NCBI RefSeq assembly: GCF_039543225.1
Contig: NZ_BAABJI010000002.1
Coordinates: 186,001-250,000, forward strand
Direction: 5' to 3'
DNA: 64,000 bases
DNA from: Mucilaginibacter defluvii
Lineage (GTDB): Bacteria > Bacteroidota > Bacteroidia > Sphingobacteriales > Sphingobacteriaceae
Shown here: in pieces, positions 1 through 8,789 of the stretch
How positions within the stretch are numbered: position 1 is the stretch's first letter
How the letters are laid out: each line of letters starts with the position of its first letter
Notes under the pieces: generated by a model
The model's input: the letters and a program-made list of their open reading frames with translations, nothing else
Databases searched by the model: none
Told to the model about the DNA's origin: nothing
Translations under genes and position numbers: made by a program

Positions 1-1
1 T

Positions 2-631
2 GACTTTGACAACGGTTATACCGGTACTATTCAGTACGGTTTAGCTATTGCTGACGCTTATGCTACACACAGCGCAAGCAGCGGTAACAGCGATTCAAAC
101 GGTATCGAGTCAGACAATAACGCACCTGCTGAAGATGCTAACTACGCTATCACTCCAAAAACACACCCTAAGCTTAAAAACTTTACCATTATTGGTGCTC
201 CTGCTTTAAACAGCTGGTCTGCTCCGGGTTACCTGTATGCTGCACGTATCAGAAGAGGTTCTGAAATTGATTTTGAAAACTCTATCATCCTTGGCTATCC
301 ACAAGGTTTAGTTTTTGATGCCACTACTCAGGATTTTGTTACCAACAACGTGTCTGTTGTTAAAAACAACGTGCTTACCGCATTCCAAACTTCAATTAGC
401 CCAACCAGCTTAAATAATAAAGCTGATGCAAACGGTAATAAAAGAAATGTTTGGGCTGCAAATGGCAACTCATATGCAAGGTTAACTCAACCTTTCCTTA
501 ACAACAGCAACGTTCAGGTTAACCCAATCAACACCAGCGCATCACCTGCAACTGCAGGCGGCTGGGGCGCTTTCAATACACAAAGCCGTCCGTTCTGGGG
601 TAACACTACCTGGATGAAATACTACTATTGA
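2..631 (+). CDS. C-terminal part of a secreted beta-helix-type protein (5' end outside window)
   Basis: The reading frame is open from base 2 to the TGA at 629-631, giving about 209 residues of a protein whose start lies before the window. The visible part has an NGIESDN segment and a repeated pattern of short hydrophobic strands (FTIIGA, SIILGYPQGLVF) separated by turns. I associate this with a Bacteroidota family of secreted proteins annotated as parallel beta-helix or T9SS-associated and often paired with an outer-membrane receptor; this rests on memory of the family. The end (WMKYYY) shows no obvious type IX sorting domain. The gene is followed at once by a strong terminator, so it ends its transcript. 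Exact function is unknown. Confidence 0.7.
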   Translation, partial: DFDNGYTGTIQYGLAIADAYATHSASSGNSDSNGIESDNNAPAEDANYAITPKTHPKLKNFTIIGAPALNSWSAPGYLYAARIRRGSEIDFENSIILGYPQGLVFDATTQDFVTNNVSVVKNNVLTAFQTSISPTSLNNKADANGNKRNVWAANGNSYARLTQPFLNNSNVQVNPINTSASPATAGGWGAFNTQSRPFWGNTTWMKYYY

Positions 632-675
632 TCTGCAAACATCGTAATTACATAATTTACCCTGTTTGTTTGACG

Positions 676-710
676 AATCTGCGCTTTAATATTTAAAGCG
701 CAGATTTTTT
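676..710 (+). terminator. Rho-independent terminator
   Basis: A perfect 14-base inverted repeat (arms 676-689 and 693-706, core CTGCGC/GCGCAG) with a 3-base loop is followed by a run of T to 710. It lies 45 bases after the stop of the partial gene and 25 bases before the next start, so it insulates the lipoprotein gene from upstream reading. Confidence 0.9.
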
Positions 711-734
711 CATATTCACCATAACCGTTTTGGT

Positions 735-1553
735 ATGCAAATTAAAATATTACCCATAATTAACCGCGTTGTTTTTTTTGCCGTGTTGGCAAGTATAGCT
801 GTTGCCTGTAAAAAAGAAGTTTACCGACCCGGTATAGCCTCCGGCACCCGCTTTCCGAAGCTGATTGTAAACGGCTTTAGCCTTGATAGCATACAGATAA
901 GAATCGGGCCGAAAAGCATAGCGGCCGGTTACTTGTTTGAAGATATTTCTGCCAATGCATTCGTGGTACCGTTTGATAGTACGCAAACGCTGAGCCGTAT
1001 TGTGATGTATAAAAAAGATGGAAGCACACCTTACCAGGGCAGCCAGATCAATTTTAAAGATAAGTACCGGGATACAACCTTAAACGTTTTTTTTGACGGG
1101 AAAACCATCGAGTATAACCCCGTTTTAAAAAAGCCGATGGCTGGTAAAATGGGGCTGCGGATAAACTTCCGGTCAATAGCCTCAAATTACCGCGGGGCAG
1201 TTGATATAGCGATATACGAGCGTTACGCTGATAGTGAAGGCAATACCCTGATCAAGCCCGAAGCGCAGGTTATAAAAAATGTTAAGCGGGATGAATTTAG
1301 CCCCTATGTGGAGATTAATGGACCAACTACCGCCGATAATTTTTTAGATTATATATTTTATGTGCGTATGGCTGGTACTGATAACGCTATTAATTATCCT
1401 AACGGGGTTACGGTTACTCCTTTTGAGACATTCCCTTTTCAACCCGATTATACCTCGCTGTTAACGATAAACGATATAAGGCTTGTTACCGAGAACCCGA
1501 ACCGGATAATTTACAGCATAACTGATCGCGCTAACGCGTTTCCTCAGGAATAG
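735..1553 (+). CDS. Lipoprotein of unknown function
   Basis: A 272-residue protein with a hydrophobic N-terminal segment (residues 10-24) ending at Cys25, followed by Lys-Lys, the usual look of a Bacteroidota lipoprotein. The remainder is rich in beta-prone, alternating hydrophobic/polar segments and has no catalytic motif I recognise. ATG 735 directly precedes the signal peptide and is the natural start. It is preceded by a terminator and ends 3 bases before the stop of the convergent S41 peptidase gene, so it is probably a single-gene transcript. Cell-envelope location is inferred from the signal; the role is unknown. Confidence 0.75.
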   Translation: MQIKILPIINRVVFFAVLASIAVACKKEVYRPGIASGTRFPKLIVNGFSLDSIQIRIGPKSIAAGYLFEDISANAFVVPFDSTQTLSRIVMYKKDGSTPYQGSQINFKDKYRDTTLNVFFDGKTIEYNPVLKKPMAGKMGLRINFRSIASNYRGAVDIAIYERYADSEGNTLIKPEAQVIKNVKRDEFSPYVEINGPTTADNFLDYIFYVRMAGTDNAINYPNGVTVTPFETFPFQPDYTSLLTINDIRLVTENPNRIIYSITDRANAFPQE

Positions 1554-1556
1554 TAA

Positions 1557-2927
1557 TTACTTAACATTTAACGCTGCCTTTGCGGCGTAATCAGATGCTG
1601 AATTATATAATTCGGCATTTTTTGTTTGCCTTGACGTGATGCTTAAGGCTTCGGAGCCGTTTATCAACGCGAGGGTGTGTTTCAAAATAGGGTCAAACTC
1701 GTTGCCAAATGGCTGTAAAGGCAAATTATCCCACTCGTTAACCGTCTCGGCGGGTGTGATGCCGCCGGAGTAGTTTCCGGCACCTAAGGCGTTGTAAAGC
1801 TTATAAACAATTGGGTACATAGTCCAGTTGATCCTTTTCGGCGTTCGTTTATCGCTGATGGTGATTGAGGCCTCATCTTTTCCGAGGGTTGTTTGGCCTA
1901 TTTGTATTACATTGATATATGGCTTTAAGTTATTGATCACCAACTCCGCGGCTGAAGCAGTTGCCCCGGTTGTTAACACAAACAACCTTTTAAGACTTAG
2001 ATTTTGCTGATAGAGATTTGAAAATGCAGGCCCGCCCTCGGCTTGCGCCGCAGTGGCAAAACCCTCTTTGCGCACAGCAGCATTTTTGTTTCCGCGATAT
2101 TCAATAAAAGGCATGGTTTGATTAATATTGGGAGCTATCATACTGCACAACGCGGCTGCTGCGGCTACTTCACCACCGGCGTTATACCGCATGTCCAAAA
2201 TCAGGTCGGTTACGCCTGCTGCCTTGAACCCCGAGAAAACGGATATATAGGCATTGCGGTCGGCGTTATTGAATATGGTGAAAAACAAGTATGCCGTTTT
2301 TTTGCCGTTATTATCAAATACCTTATAAACTGAGCTTTCTTCAAGTGTACGGCCCTCAAGTACGTTGGCCGTGCCTGTTTCTTTTATCACGCCGTTTTCA
2401 ATGCTGGCTTGCATCAGCTGTACTGAGGTGTTTTTTAACAGATCAGCTTGCAGGTTAACGGCGTTGGCCGAAGTAAGGGTTGTGCCGTTAATTTGGGTAA
2501 AATATCGCCCCCGGCGTAAGCCCGCCGTTTGCGCCGGTGATGCATTAAGCACAAGTGTTACCAGGCCTATAACCTGTTTGCTTTTGGGCTCTGTAAAAAC
2601 AACATAGTCAAAACCATATTTTGAACGGCTGGTGGCCTTTAACGATGACGAGGCGGCAGAAGTAATGAAAGAAAACCTGTCGGCCGTGTTTATAACACTG
2701 CTAAAAAAGGGTACCGGTTCCTGGTCTGGTTTAACACTGCCGGGCAAGTTGTCGGCCCAGTAATAATAGCGTTTAAGGCTATCCATTACCCAGGTATTAA
2801 TTTCGGCATTTGTTACCGGCCCGGTAAATGGCTCAACGGTATCATTTTTTTTGCAGCTGTTTAATGCAAGCGCACCTGTAAAAAACGTAAATATGTATGC
2901 TTTTTTAACGTAAGTATGTAGTGCCAT
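1557..2927 (-). CDS. S41-family (C-terminal processing type) serine peptidase lipoprotein
   Basis: 456 residues. The N-terminus is a lipoprotein signal ending at Cys25 with Lys-Lys after it. A degenerate PDZ-like segment lies around residues 115-165 and the S41 peptidase domain follows. In it LILDMRYNAGGE (about 242-253) matches the family substrate-site strand, TGATASAAEL carries the expected nucleophile Ser325, and LGK gives Lys350. The Ser-to-Lys spacing of 25 is the same as in CtpA-type enzymes, so the Ser/Lys dyad looks intact. It should act on peptides or proteins at the periplasmic face. It is divergent from the exopolysaccharide locus; whether it is functionally tied to it is unclear. 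Confidence 0.88.
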   Translation of the reverse strand: MALHTYVKKAYIFTFFTGALALNSCKKNDTVEPFTGPVTNAEINTWVMDSLKRYYYWADNLPGSVKPDQEPVPFFSSVINTADRFSFITSAASSSLKATSRSKYGFDYVVFTEPKSKQVIGLVTLVLNASPAQTAGLRRGRYFTQINGTTLTSANAVNLQADLLKNTSVQLMQASIENGVIKETGTANVLEGRTLEESSVYKVFDNNGKKTAYLFFTIFNNADRNAYISVFSGFKAAGVTDLILDMRYNAGGEVAAAAALCSMIAPNINQTMPFIEYRGNKNAAVRKEGFATAAQAEGGPAFSNLYQQNLSLKRLFVLTTGATASAAELVINNLKPYINVIQIGQTTLGKDEASITISDKRTPKRINWTMYPIVYKLYNALGAGNYSGGITPAETVNEWDNLPLQPFGNEFDPILKHTLALINGSEALSITSRQTKNAELYNSASDYAAKAALNVK

Positions 2928-3133
2928 AAATATGTCGGGGCTATTACATCAAAAATACCTAACACAGGCATAGTAATACCTTAATAATATCCGTGTTTGT
3001 ATAAAATAATATCTCTTTAACACATTGATAACATAACTATCGGTTTTGCTAATAATCAGTTACTTAAGAATGGTATTTAATATATTATAAAAACATGCCG
3101 GTAATATTTATCTAATATTGCCCTGATAGTTTT

Positions 3134-3172
3134 ACGCTTAACTAACACGGGTATACTGTGTTTGTTAAGCGT
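3134..3172 (+). repeat. 15-base inverted repeat directly before the exopolysaccharide locus
   Basis: Arms 3134-3148 and 3158-3172 pair at 14 of 15 positions around a 9-base centre; the core is CGCTTAAC/GTTAAGCG. The right arm ends 7 bases before the ATG at 3180. It may be an operator for the whole locus or, if transcribed, a leader hairpin that hides the first ribosome site. It lacks a T-run, so it does not look like a terminator. Confidence 0.6.
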
Positions 3173-3179
3173 GATAAAA

Positions 3180-4007
3180 ATGTACAACCCCTTATTTAAA
3201 CTACGCACTCTATTTTTTAGAAATAGTGCCGCTGTAATATTTTCGTGTATGGCGATATGGCTCCTGTCGTCATGCAGCGCTAAGCGGAACCTGGTTTACC
3301 TTAGCGATATTGCTGATACCGCAGCCTACAGCGCAGCAATAACTAATATGAGCGAACCCCGGATTCAACATGGTGACATCTTAAGCATCACCATTAACAA
3401 CGTTGATCCCGAAACAAGCAATTTATTTAATAAGGGTATTTTGCCGGTAGCTGCCAGCAATCCGTTGCAAGGAAATACAGGCCTAACGGCGCAAAATATT
3501 GAAGGTTATCTGGTTGATAAAACCGGCAGCATCAATTTTCCATCGGTAGGTAAAATAAAGCTGGAGGGGCTAACGCCGGAGGAGGCCGTAGGAAAGATAA
3601 CAACGGCAGTGGGTACGCTTGTGAAAAATCCGATAGTTAATGTACGATTTCTGAATTTCAAGGTAACCGTTATAGGCGAGGTAAATAAACCGGGCGTATT
3701 CAACGTAACCAACAATAAGCTAAATATATTGGAGGCGCTTGGTTTAGCCGGGGATATGACCATGTATGGCAGGCGCGAGGATGTTTGGGTGATGCATGAA
3801 GAGAAGGGAAACCGGAAAATAACGCACATTAATTTAAACAGCGGCAATGCCTTGCAGTCGCCGGCATTTTACCTGCAGCAAAACGATGTGGTGTATGTTA
3901 AGCCTGATAAAATGAAGGAGAAGCAGGCGCGCACCGATACCAAAACATTATCCATCATTGTAGCGGCAGCTACAGTTATTACGGTTATTATTTCAAGGCT
4001 ATTTTAA
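3180..4007 (+). CDS. Polysaccharide export outer-membrane lipoprotein (Wza-like)
   Basis: About 275 residues from the ATG at 3180; an upstream TTG (3162) is in frame but lies in the inverted repeat, so I prefer the ATG. The signal peptide ends in LLSSC, a good lipobox. The middle holds the polysaccharide-export domain (IQHGDILSITINNVDPE onward), followed by an SLBB-type segment (VTVIGEVNKPGVFNVTNN). A C-terminal hydrophobic stretch (SIIVAAATVITVIISRLF) is predicted to be membrane-spanning, as in many Bacteroidota Wza-like proteins. It should form the outer-membrane exit channel for the polysaccharide, working with the Wzc-like kinase encoded 14 bases downstream. It is the first gene of the locus. 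Confidence 0.92.
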   Translation: MYNPLFKLRTLFFRNSAAVIFSCMAIWLLSSCSAKRNLVYLSDIADTAAYSAAITNMSEPRIQHGDILSITINNVDPETSNLFNKGILPVAASNPLQGNTGLTAQNIEGYLVDKTGSINFPSVGKIKLEGLTPEEAVGKITTAVGTLVKNPIVNVRFLNFKVTVIGEVNKPGVFNVTNNKLNILEALGLAGDMTMYGRREDVWVMHEEKGNRKITHINLNSGNALQSPAFYLQQNDVVYVKPDKMKEKQARTDTKTLSIIVAAATVITVIISRLF

Positions 4008-4021
4008 CACGAAGCACCTAC

Positions 4022-6382
4022 ATGTCGCAACCTAATCCATTTCAGCTTCAACCACTACAGCCGGTTAAACTAAAGGATGTTTTTATAAAATACCGTCGCA
4101 ACGGGGGATGGTTTATACTATCCGTAATGTTGTGTGTTATACTGGCATTTTTTTACCTGCGGTATGCAACAACTCAGTACCGGGTTAATAGCACCATCCT
4201 TTTAAAAAGCAATGATAAGGGAGCCGATATGTCGCAGGTTGGTGATATGTTCAGTGATCTCGAGATTTTTAATGGCGGTAAAAATATTGATGATGAGATA
4301 GAGGTACTTAAGGGCAAAACACTTATGCTGCGCGTACTGCGTGAACTTAATTTAACCGCAACTTACTATAAAGAAGGCAAGATCAAAAAAACGGAAGTAT
4401 ATGGCCGTTCATTACCGGTGCGGCTCATTGTAAAAAAGCTCGATTCACTATCTGGCGGTAAAAGTGTAATCATAACCCCGGTTTCGGCTACACGGTACAC
4501 CTGGGATGATGGAAGCACAAAAAAAACATACCCGTTCGGCCGCGAAATCAGTAACAACTATGGCGTGTTTACGGCAATTCCGTCAGGTAAAGCAATACCC
4601 ACTTTAAATGAAAGCGTTATAGTGCAGTTAAATAACAGTAAGAAGCTGGTTGCTGATTATTTGCGTGAACTTACCATAACTCCTGTTAATAAAAACGGCA
4701 ATGTACTTAAACTGAGCCTTAATACATCGGTGCCCCAAAAAGGGATTGATGTGCTTAATAAACTGGTACAGCTATATAACATCGAGGGTATTGAAAACAA
4801 GAATGAAATTGCCGCAAAAACAATCAGCTTTATTGATGGCCGGCTGATATACCTGGTTAGAGAGCTCTCAGGGGTTGAAAAAGATGTAGAGAATTATAAA
4901 AAGAAGAACGATGTAACGGATATTAGTTCAGAATCGCAGCAGTACCTGCAAAACACCGGCGACTATGAAAAAAAGCTGAGCGATTATGAAATACAGATCA
5001 GCATACTGCAGTCTGTACAAAATTACATTGCCAAACAGGGGCCGCAGTTTGACCTTGTACCCAGTTCGTTAAGTATACACGATGCTACGCTGGTTCAACT
5101 GATAGACAGTTATAACCAATTACAGTTGCAGCGCAAGCGCATACTTTCTTCAAATTATGAAACGAGTCCGGTTGTAATTAATATAACCGACCAGTTGAAC
5201 GCACTGCGGGGCAACATACTTGAGAATATTAAAAACATCAAAAGGGGCCTGATTATTTCCCGTAATGCCTTGGCTACAAAGAATGTAAAATTCGAGTCGC
5301 TTAAAAAAAATGTACCATCAATTGAGCGCGAACTGCTTGAAATAAAAAGGCAGCAAAATATAAAGGAAAATCTTTACCAGTACCTGCTTCAAAAACGCGA
5401 AGAAGCCACATTGTCAAAAGCGGCGGCAGTGTCAAACTTTACCATTATTGACCGGGCCGATGTGGATGATCTGCCGGTTAAGCCGCAACGTTCGCTTATT
5501 TTGTTGTTGGCATTAATAGCCGGTTTGGTACTGCCGGTTATTGTAATGGCCATACGTAACGTGTTAAATGATAAGGTTACCACTATTGATGATATTAAAG
5601 ATGCTGAGGTGCCTGTGCTTGGCGAGATCATCCACATACTATCGCATAACAAGGTTTTGGTAGAGAAGAACAGCCGTACAGTATTTTCAGAAATGTTCAG
5701 GCTGCTGCGAAGCAAACTCCAGCTATCGGCTACAGAAGATCAAAATAAGGTATTGCTGGTAACTTCAACCATGAGTGGCGAAGGCAAAACATTTTTTAGC
5801 ATAAACATGGGCGCTACGCTTGCCCTTGCCGGTAAAAAGGTTTTGCTAATGGAGTTTGATTTGCGTAAACCCAAGCTTATCAATGACATGGGCCTATCGG
5901 CAAAGTTGGGGATAACTAATTACCTGGTGTCAGATAAATATCAGCTTGATGATTTAATTATTCAGGTACCCGAAATAAGTAACCTCTATGTAATTGGATG
6001 TGGCGATGTACCACCAAATCCCTCGGAACTGATATTGAGCGATAAAATGGTTACGCTGTTTGAACAACTTAAGCGACAGTTCGATCATGTTATTATTGAT
6101 TCACCCCCGGTAGGATTGATTGCGGACGCTTACAATCTGTCGATGTTTGCAGACCGGACACTTTATCTGATACGTTACAACTATACGCTTAAGGAGCAGG
6201 TAAAAATAATCCAGGAGATACGCACGAGGAAAGAATTGCGGAATATGATGCTGGTTTTGAATGACGGGCGTAAAGAGAATATGCAGGGTTATGGCGATTA
6301 TGGTTACCGGTACAGCTATGGCTATACCATAGATGATAAGCAGCCGGCATCATGGTGGAAAAGATTAGTTGCGCGGCTTTGA
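4022..6382 (+). CDS. Chain-length determinant / tyrosine autokinase (Wzc-like)
   Basis: 786 residues. A first membrane segment (about 30-50) starts a Wzz-type periplasmic domain with a long coiled-coil region (about 270-460); a second membrane segment (about 494-515) is followed by a cytoplasmic BY-kinase domain. The Walker A motif SGEGKT is at 585-590, Walker A' is LLMEFDLRKPK, and VIIDSPP is Walker B. The tail is rich in tyrosine (YGDYGYRYSYGY), the usual autophosphorylation cluster. The protein should control chain length and export together with the Wza-like lipoprotein. Being a single fused polypeptide is typical for Bacteroidota and Proteobacteria. Confidence 0.95.
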   Translation: MSQPNPFQLQPLQPVKLKDVFIKYRRNGGWFILSVMLCVILAFFYLRYATTQYRVNSTILLKSNDKGADMSQVGDMFSDLEIFNGGKNIDDEIEVLKGKTLMLRVLRELNLTATYYKEGKIKKTEVYGRSLPVRLIVKKLDSLSGGKSVIITPVSATRYTWDDGSTKKTYPFGREISNNYGVFTAIPSGKAIPTLNESVIVQLNNSKKLVADYLRELTITPVNKNGNVLKLSLNTSVPQKGIDVLNKLVQLYNIEGIENKNEIAAKTISFIDGRLIYLVRELSGVEKDVENYKKKNDVTDISSESQQYLQNTGDYEKKLSDYEIQISILQSVQNYIAKQGPQFDLVPSSLSIHDATLVQLIDSYNQLQLQRKRILSSNYETSPVVINITDQLNALRGNILENIKNIKRGLIISRNALATKNVKFESLKKNVPSIERELLEIKRQQNIKENLYQYLLQKREEATLSKAAAVSNFTIIDRADVDDLPVKPQRSLILLLALIAGLVLPVIVMAIRNVLNDKVTTIDDIKDAEVPVLGEIIHILSHNKVLVEKNSRTVFSEMFRLLRSKLQLSATEDQNKVLLVTSTMSGEGKTFFSINMGATLALAGKKVLLMEFDLRKPKLINDMGLSAKLGITNYLVSDKYQLDDLIIQVPEISNLYVIGCGDVPPNPSELILSDKMVTLFEQLKRQFDHVIIDSPPVGLIADAYNLSMFADRTLYLIRYNYTLKEQVKIIQEIRTRKELRNMMLVLNDGRKENMQGYGDYGYRYSYGYTIDDKQPASWWKRLVARL

Positions 6383-6470
6383 TACATGCGTTAAAAGTTA
6401 AACTGTTTTTCACATATATACAACATTGGTTGCATTACTTTACTTACGATAACTATTATCACTATCACCC

Positions 6471-7772
6471 ATGTCCCTCACAATTAATACTATTGATCCG
6501 CGTATCGCCGTAATTGGTTTAGGTTACGTTGGCTTACCGCTTGCTGTTGAATTTGCCAGGAAATATAAGGTTACAGGCTTTGATATCAATGCCGATCGTG
6601 TACGTGATCTGCGTTCGGGCTTTGATAAAACCCGCGAAGTTTCTAACGCTGATTTAACGGCTGTATTGGAAGCAAATAGTGAAAAAAACGGTCTGTCAAT
6701 AAGCGGTAATCCGGCTGATTTAAATGATGCCGATGTATATATCGTAACCGTACCCACCCCCGTGGATAAACATAACCGGCCGGACCTTACACCGCTATAT
6801 AAAGCGAGCAAAGTAGTGGCCAATGCATTAAAGCCGGGTAATATAGTTATTTACGAATCAACCGTATACCCCGGCGTTACCGAAGATGAATGCGTGCCGG
6901 TTCTCGAAAGGATATCGGGCATGACCTTTAATACCGATTTTTTTGTTGGCTATTCGCCGGAACGGATCAACCCCGGCGACAAAGAGCATACAGTTACCCG
7001 CATTAGAAAGGTAACATCGGGCTCTACGCCCGAAGCTGCTGAAGTGATAGATACATTGTACCGGTCTATCATCACCGCGGGCACTTACAAGGCGGCATCT
7101 ATAAAAGTTGCTGAGGCTGCAAAGGTTATTGAGAATGCCCAGCGCGACATAAACATTGCTTTTGTAAACGAGCTGGCAAAGATATTCTGCAAAATAGGTA
7201 TCGATACACGCGATGTACTTGACGCGGCTTCAACCAAATGGAACTTCCTGAAATTCAGTCCGGGGCTGGTTGGCGGGCATTGTATCGGGGTAGATCCGTA
7301 TTACCTGTCGCAAAAGGCACAGGAGGTAGGGTATCATCCCGAAATAATACTGGCAGGCCGTAAGCTTAATGATGGCATGGGGGAATATATAGCTCATGAG
7401 GTGATTAAGCTGATGGTTAAAAAGGACATACCCGTGAAAAACGCCAACATTTTAATAATGGGTATAACTTTTAAGGAAAATTGCCCTGATGTGCGTAACA
7501 CCAGGGTTGTTGATATTGTACATACCCTGCAGGAATTTGACGGCAACATCACCATTTACGATCCGCTGGCTAATTGCCAGGAAGTTAAACATGAATTTGG
7601 GCTTGAATGCGTAAATGAGCTGGACGATACCACCATTTTTGATGTGGTGATACTTGCAGTTGCGCACGATGAATTCAAAGCTATAGATATTGAAAGGTTA
7701 TGTTATGGCCATAAAGTGATATATGATGTAAAATCAGTATTGCCTAAAGAATTGGCCGATGCAAGATTGTAA
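6471..7772 (+). CDS. UDP-N-acetylhexosamine 6-dehydrogenase (WbpO/TviB type)
   Basis: 433 residues, the normal size for nucleotide-sugar dehydrogenases. The N-terminal NAD-binding motif is VIGLGYVGLPLA (14-25), and the catalytic cysteine is Cys271 in GGHCIGVDPYYL. The C-terminal UDP-binding domain begins near residue 325 (ILIMGITFKENCPDVRNT). It oxidises the C6 alcohol of a UDP-N-acetylhexosamine to the uronic acid. The overall look, and the C4-epimerase directly downstream, favour the WbpO/TviB branch making UDP-GalNAcA or UDP-GlcNAcA over a UDP-glucose dehydrogenase; substrate is inferred from the pairing. Confidence 0.9.
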   Translation: MSLTINTIDPRIAVIGLGYVGLPLAVEFARKYKVTGFDINADRVRDLRSGFDKTREVSNADLTAVLEANSEKNGLSISGNPADLNDADVYIVTVPTPVDKHNRPDLTPLYKASKVVANALKPGNIVIYESTVYPGVTEDECVPVLERISGMTFNTDFFVGYSPERINPGDKEHTVTRIRKVTSGSTPEAAEVIDTLYRSIITAGTYKAASIKVAEAAKVIENAQRDINIAFVNELAKIFCKIGIDTRDVLDAASTKWNFLKFSPGLVGGHCIGVDPYYLSQKAQEVGYHPEIILAGRKLNDGMGEYIAHEVIKLMVKKDIPVKNANILIMGITFKENCPDVRNTRVVDIVHTLQEFDGNITIYDPLANCQEVKHEFGLECVNELDDTTIFDVVILAVAHDEFKAIDIERLCYGHKVIYDVKSVLPKELADARL

Positions 7773-7776
7773 CGCT

Positions 7777-8778
7777 ATGCAACTGAAAAAATATCACACC
7801 GGTTCAATAAGCAACTGCTCGTTTTTAGTAACAGGGGGCGCGGGGTTTATTGGTAGCCACCTGGCAGCTTACCTGCTGGCTCACGGGGCAGGCAAAGTAC
7901 GCGTACTGGATAACTTTTCAACCGGTTCAAAAGCCAATGTAGCGCCGTTTGTACAAAATGCTTCATTTGAGTTGCTGAAAGGCGACATCAGAGATGCTGA
8001 TACCTGCGAGCGAGCAATGCAAGGAATTGACTATGTATTGCACGAGGCCGCGTTAGGTTCAGTCCCCCGTTCCATTACCGATCCGGCAACAACAAACGAT
8101 GTAAACATTACCGGTTTTTTAAACATACTTACAGCGGCTAAAGAAGCAGGCGTAAAGCGCATGGTGTATGCCGCAAGCTCAAGCACTTATGGCGACAGTA
8201 AGGAGTTACCAAAAGTAGAAGAGCATATCGGGAAGCCGCTTTCACCCTATGCGGTAACCAAGTATGTAAATGAGTTGTATGCCGGTGTGTTTGCAAAAGT
8301 TTATGGGTTTAATACTATTGGCCTTAGGTACTTTAACGTTTTTGGGCCGGGGCAAAACCCTGCCGGGCCATACGCGGCTGTAATACCGCTTTTTATGAAA
8401 GCCGCGTTAACTAACCAATCGCCTAAGATAAACGGCGATGGCTTAACAAGCCGCGATTTTACCTTTGTTGATAATGTAATACAAGCCAACATAAAAGCCC
8501 TTTTTAAAGATGAAATAAGTGGACACGAGGTATTTAACATAGCCTGCGGCAGCCGTACCACCTTAAATGAACTATGGCGATATATAACCGATTGTGCCGG
8601 GATAAACACCACAGCTGTTTACGGTGATGAGCGGAGCGGGGATGTTAGGCATAGCCTGGCATCTATACAAAAAGCGGCAGATATTTTGGGCTACATTCCG
8701 GAGGTGCCTGTACAGCAAGGGTTGAATATTACATACCAATGGTATAAGATGCAGTATGACGTTCATCACCCGGTTTAA
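7777..8778 (+). CDS. UDP-N-acetylglucosamine C4-epimerase (WbpP/TviC type)
   Basis: About 333 residues from ATG 7777, which sits just after the upstream stop; an in-frame ATG at 7759 inside the previous gene would add six residues, and I cannot exclude it. An extended SDR: TGGAGFIGSHLA is the NAD-binding motif near the start, ASSSTYGDS carries the catalytic serine, and YAVTK is the YxxxK motif. The late segment YFNVFGPGQNPAGPYAAVIPLF matches the TviC/WbpP group that interconverts UDP-GlcNAc and UDP-GalNAc or their uronates. It is translationally coupled to the dehydrogenase, and together they should provide a HexNAc uronic acid to the polysaccharide. Confidence 0.88.
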   Translation: MQLKKYHTGSISNCSFLVTGGAGFIGSHLAAYLLAHGAGKVRVLDNFSTGSKANVAPFVQNASFELLKGDIRDADTCERAMQGIDYVLHEAALGSVPRSITDPATTNDVNITGFLNILTAAKEAGVKRMVYAASSSTYGDSKELPKVEEHIGKPLSPYAVTKYVNELYAGVFAKVYGFNTIGLRYFNVFGPGQNPAGPYAAVIPLFMKAALTNQSPKINGDGLTSRDFTFVDNVIQANIKALFKDEISGHEVFNIACGSRTTLNELWRYITDCAGINTTAVYGDERSGDVRHSLASIQKAADILGYIPEVPVQQGLNITYQWYKMQYDVHHPV

Positions 8779-8789
8779 CCCTTAACCTT

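Noticed and set aside
7759..7776. Earlier start for the C4-epimerase inside the dehydrogenase gene
   Set aside because: The extra six residues are outside the conserved SDR start and ATG 7777 sits just after the stop; kept only as an alternative.
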